In this document: positions 60,219 to 64,000 of the stretch, in pieces
Layout of the letters: each line of letters opens with the position of its first letter
Position numbering within the stretch: the first letter of the stretch is position 1
NCBI GenBank assembly: GCA_933228675.1
Contig: OW121744.1
Span: 100,262,813-100,326,812, forward strand
Reading direction: 5' to 3'
Source: Stomorhina lunata
Lineage: Eukaryota; Arthropoda; Insecta; Diptera; Rhiniidae
DNA: 64,000 nucleotides
The notes under the pieces: generated by a model
Told to the model about the DNA's origin: nothing
What the model saw: only the letters and a program-made list of their open reading frames with translations
Databases searched by the model: none
Translations under genes and position numbers: made by a program

Positions 60219-60262
60219 CATTGCTATCGGAGAAGGCCCTCTGCGAGCGTAATACTAAAGAC
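60219..60262 (-). CDS. Kank: 44-nt microexon of Kank
   Basis: A minus-strand exon bounded by a strong acceptor (TTCTTCTTTTTTCCTTTTAG) and a strong donor (AATG/GTAAGTC). Only one of its three frames is open, giving SLVLRSQRAFSDSN with one leading and one trailing base. The trailing G joins in phase with the KN exon 20.1 kb downstream to give SDSN-G-NLPQ. The entry phase means the previous exon ends with two bases of a codon, and that exon is not visible in the window. It is much less AT-rich than its surroundings. Support is from splice sites, single open frame and phase match only; no domain is present. Confidence 0.62.
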
Positions 60263-60309
60263 CTAAAAGGAAAAAAGAAGAAAATAGTTAATCAAAATGT
60301 CTTTTTATA

Positions 60310-62330
60310 AGAAATAAGAAATTTTTGAAAAATTTCCTATAAAAATAAGAAATTTTTGAAAAATTTCCTATAAAAATAAAAAATTTTTGGAAAATTTCCT
60401 ATAAAAATAAGAAATTTTTGAAAAATTTCCTATAAAAATAAGAAATTTTTGAAAAATTTCCTATAAAAGTAAGAAATTTTTGAAAAATTTCCTTTAAAAT
60501 AAAAAATTTTTGAATATTTTCTATAAAAATAAGAAATTTTTGAAAAATTTTCTATAAAAATAAAATTCGAAAAATTTTCTATTAAAAATAAGAAACTTTT
60601 GAAAAATTTCCTATAAAAATAAGAAATTTTTGAAAAATTTCCTATAACAATAAGAAATTTTTGAAAAATTTCCTATAAAAATAAGAAATTTTTAAAAAAT
60701 TTCCTAGAAAAATAAGAAATTTTTGAAAAATTTCCTATAAAAATAAGAAATTTTTGAAAAATTTCCTATAAAAGTAAGAAATTTTTGAAAAATTTCCTTT
60801 AAAATAAAAATTTTTTGAATATTTTCTATAAAAATAAGAAATTTTTGAAAAATTTTCTATAAAAATAAAATTCGAAAAATTTTCTATTAAAAATAAGAAA
60901 CTTTTGAAAAATTTCCTATAAAAATAAGAAATTTTTGAAAATTTTCTTATAAAAATAAGAAATTTTTGAAAAATTTAATATCAAAATAAGAAATTTCAGA
61001 AAAATTTCCTATAAAAACAAGAAATTTTTGAAAAATTTCTTTTAAAAATAAGAAATTTTGAAAAATTGCATATAAAAATTATTTTTTTTTAATTTCCTAT
61101 AAAAATAAGAAATTTTTAAAAAATTCCTTATGAACATAAGTAATTTTAGAAAAATGTCATATAAAAAAAAGAAATTTTTAAAAATTTTCCTATAAAAAAT
61201 TGTCTCTAAAAGTAAGAAATTTTTAAAAAATTTCCTATAAAAATAAGAAATTTTTAAAAAATTTCCTATGAAAATAGGAAATTTTTGAAAAATTTCCTAT
61301 AAAAATAAGAAATTTTTGAAAAATTTTCTATAAAAATAAAAAATTTTTAAAAAATTTCCTATAAAAATAATAAATTTTTGAAAAATTTCCTATAAAAATA
61401 ATAAATTTTTGAAAAATTTCCTATAAAAATAAGAATTTTTTGAAAATTTTCCTATAAAAATAAGAAATTTTTATAAAAAAATGAAATTTTTGAAAAAGTT
61501 CCTATAAAAATAAGAAATTTTTGAAAACTTTATACAGGAAATTTTTCAAAAATTTCTTATTTTTATAGGAAATTTTTCAAAAATTTTTTATTTTTATAGG
61601 AAATTTTTCAAAAATTTCTTATTTTTATAGAAAATTTTTCAAAAATTTCTTATTTTACAGGAAATTTTTCAAAAATTTTCTACTTTTATAGGAAATTTTT
61701 TAAAAATTTCTTATTTTTATTGGAAATTTTCAAAAATTTCTTATTTTTATAGGAAATTTTATAAAAATTTCTTATTTTTATAGGAAAATTTTCAAAAATT
61801 TCTTATCTTATGAAAATAAGAAATTTTTGAAAAATTTCCTATAAAAATAAGAAATTTTTGAAAAATTTTCTATAAAAATAAGAAATTTTTGAAAAATTTC
61901 CTATAAAAATAAGAAATTTTTGAAAAATTTCCTATAAAAATAATAAATTTTTGAAAAATTTCCTATAAAAATAAGAAATTTTTGAAAAATTTCCTATAAA
62001 AATAAGAAATTTTTGAAAAATTTCCTATAAAAATAAGAAATTTTTGAAAATTTCCAATAAAAATAAGAAATTTTTAAAAAATTTCCTATAAAAGTAGGAA
62101 ATTTTTGAAAAATTTCCTGTAAAATAAGAAATTTTTGAAAAGTTTCCTATAAAAATAAGAAATTTTTGAAAAGTTTCCTATAAAAATAAAAAATTTTTGA
62201 AAAATTTCCTATAAAAATAAGAAATTTTTGAAAAATTTCCTATATAAAATTTTCAAAAATTTCTTATTTTTATAGGAACTTTTTCAAAAATTTCATATTT
62301 TTATAGGAATTTATTTTTAACAATTTTTTA
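60310..62330. repeat. 31-bp palindromic satellite, family A (block 5)
   Basis: Forward family A units from 60310 to about 61525, reversed units at about 61530-61800, forward to about 62245, then a short reversed tail. A ten-unit higher-order copy is visible: AAAATAAAATTCGAAAAATT recurs near 60557 and 60868, about 311 bp apart, with matching neighbours. It lies about 50 bp upstream of the Kank microexon acceptor, inside the intron. Confidence 0.94.
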
Positions 62331-63364
62331 TTTTATATTTATAGTAAATTTTTAAAACAATTTTATTTGAATCAAATCTAAAATCTTTCAAATGTTTACT
62401 TTTTCTTTGTATTTTCATTTACTAATTAAAATCCTTGTCTTTTCTTAATTAGTAACCAGAAAATTTCCATCATTTGTCTGTAGGTGGCATTTTCTGGTCG
62501 TTTCTTCAGTTGGCTACAATTTCTGTCTATAATTTTTCATGGTTTAATGGTAAAAACTAGAAAAATAAAAGATTTATCATAAGATTGCACACAAAGTTGC
62601 AAGATGTTAAAAACAGAATCATAATTCCCAAATCTACTTCAAAAAAAAAATCAGAAACATAATTAATGAGACAGTTGTACCCTATCCAATGGCTACGGAC
62701 GAAGCATAATTTATGGGACTAAAATCGAAACGGAATAATATAAATTAAAATCGAAATTCAATGAACTCCAAAAATTAACTCCAAAAATTTGTAAATCCAA
62801 GAATTTTCTAGGAGAAAAATTCGTATTAAGAAAAAAGTTAAATTGCACTCCCACATGCATATAAATAAGTTTTTTGTAGGGCGAATCATATAATTTAGTT
62901 AAGGTAACCATATTTTGTTTAAGACAACTAAATAAGAAATTCACCAAAAGCTTGAAGAGAACTAATTAGAAGAGTTTCTAAATACATTCGAATTTACTTT
63001 GTTTGTAATATTGCTAGTATCTACCACTGGGGGTACCTTCCCCTTCTAATTTCATATGGTCAAATGTAGAAACTTTATAAATATGAACCAATTTCATTTT
63101 TTACTTTTTTTTATTAATTTTTTGGGACTTTTCTTAAAATGAAATTTTGTTTTTTTTTCCAATGTAAACTTTTGATGAGTGATTTACGATTGTATAAACT
63201 GACATTTCGGAGAACTAAAACACTGAATAAGAATTATAGACCGCAACTTCATTTTTCTGGTCGTCATTCGACAAAGCATTTGACTGACTAAGTAGGAAAA
63301 CTAATTTTCCAAGCGTAAAATAAATAAACAAAATTTTATTGCAAGAAAGAAAATCAAAAAACTT
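62331..63364. other. Unique AT-rich DNA
   Basis: No supported exon on either strand. The 78-codon minus-strand frame at 62711-62947 has no recognisable family and no convincing splice or start context. Confidence 0.4.
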
Positions 63365-64000
63365 CTATAAAAATAAGAAATTTTTGAAAAATTTCCTATA
63401 AAAATAGGAAATTTTTGAAAAATTTCCTATAAAAATAGGAAACTTTTGAAAAATTTCCTATAAAAAAAGGAAATTTTTGAAAAATTTCCTATAAAAATAG
63501 GAAATTTTTGAAAAATTTCCTAGAAAAATAGGAAATTTTTGAAAAATTTCCTATAAAAATAGGAAATTTTTGAAAAATTTCCTATAAAAATAGGAAATTT
63601 TTGAAAAATTTCCTATAAAAATAGGCAATTTTTGAAAAATTTCCTATAAAAATAGGAAATTTTTGAAAAATTTCCTATAAAAATAGGAAATTTTTGAAAA
63701 ATTTCCTATAAAAATAGGAAATTTTTGAAAAATTTCCTATAAAAATAGGAAATTTTTGAAAAATTTCCTATAAAAATAGGAAATTTTTGAAAAATTTCCT
63801 ATAAAAATAGGAAATTTTTGAAAAATTTCCTATAAGAATAGGAAATTTTTGAAAAATTTCCTATAATAATAGGAAATTTTTGAAAAATTTCCTATAAAAA
63901 TAGGAAATTTTTGAAAAATTTCCTATAAAAATAGGAAATTTTTGAAAAATTTCCTATAAAAATAAGAAATTTTTGAAAAATTTCCTATAGAAATAAGAAA
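63365..64000. repeat. 31-bp palindromic satellite, family A (block 6, running off the window)
   Basis: About 20 nearly perfect units with the GGAAA form of the arm, so the 23-base palindrome is exact in most copies. The array continues beyond the window. Confidence 0.97.

Noticed and set aside
60047..60310. 87-codon plus-strand ORF beginning MGPTCIGRLLND
   Set aside because: It overlaps the minus-strand Kank microexon with its strong acceptor and donor. The less AT-rich patch that keeps it open is explained by that exon.
63010..63060. Possible upstream Kank exon around GGTACCTTCCCC
   Set aside because: No acceptor-donor pair with an open frame in the required phase could be made.

Overview
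The window reads as intron-rich, very AT-rich DNA of a higher fly (Diptera, probably a calyptrate such as a blowfly). The evidence is 44-526 nt exons with GT/AG introns, a CYP6-type P450 with one 63-bp intron, a BEL/Pao retrotransposon, and kilobases of short-unit satellite. Species is not determinable from sequence alone.

Most of the window appears to be introns of one minus-strand gene that I identify as Kank (KN motif and ankyrin repeat protein). Three exons with compatible phases are visible: a 44-nt exon at 60219-60262, the KN-motif exon at 39880-40112, and a Ser/Tyr-rich exon at 35824-36349. Introns of about 20.1 kb and 3.5 kb separate them. No ankyrin exon is seen, so the 3' part of the gene should lie left of the window and the 5' end right of it. 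A complete CYP6-type P450 gene (30693-32246, minus strand) lies downstream of the third exon, apparently nested. This recalls Drosophila, where the Cyp6a cluster and Kank (CG10249) carry consecutive CG numbers.

Layout from left to right: 1-870 and 2107-5660, 31-bp palindromic satellite (family A) with a quiet stretch between; 5690-8220, AT-rich DNA with a 51-codon ORF; 8220-11050, family B satellite (CTATAG core); 11050-12640, quiet; 12640-15829 and 22622-23380, one longer-period repeat array (family C) split by a BEL/Pao element at 15830-22621; 24370-27760, a second family B block; 28935-30625, family A; then the P450; 33010-34028, an old foldback about 1 kb long; 34095-35500, family A; Kank exon; 37060-39190, 30-bp family D; Kank KN exon; 40683-44480, family D in the opposite orientation; 44678-49200, duplications, a 111-bp MITE-like element and a repeat carrying paired ATGCAAAT octamers; 51595-58545, three blocks of a 12-bp satellite (family E); Kank 44-nt exon; 60310-62330 and 63365-64000, family A.

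The two most notable features are structural. Four satellite families with periods near 30 bp, two of them palindromic, fill the introns of one gene. The KN-motif exon of Kank is flanked by the same 30-bp satellite in opposite orientations, an arrangement that could promote exon circularisation. The retrotransposon is very young (425-bp LTRs that read as identical, intact target duplication AGACC) but has one in-frame stop near the end of pol.
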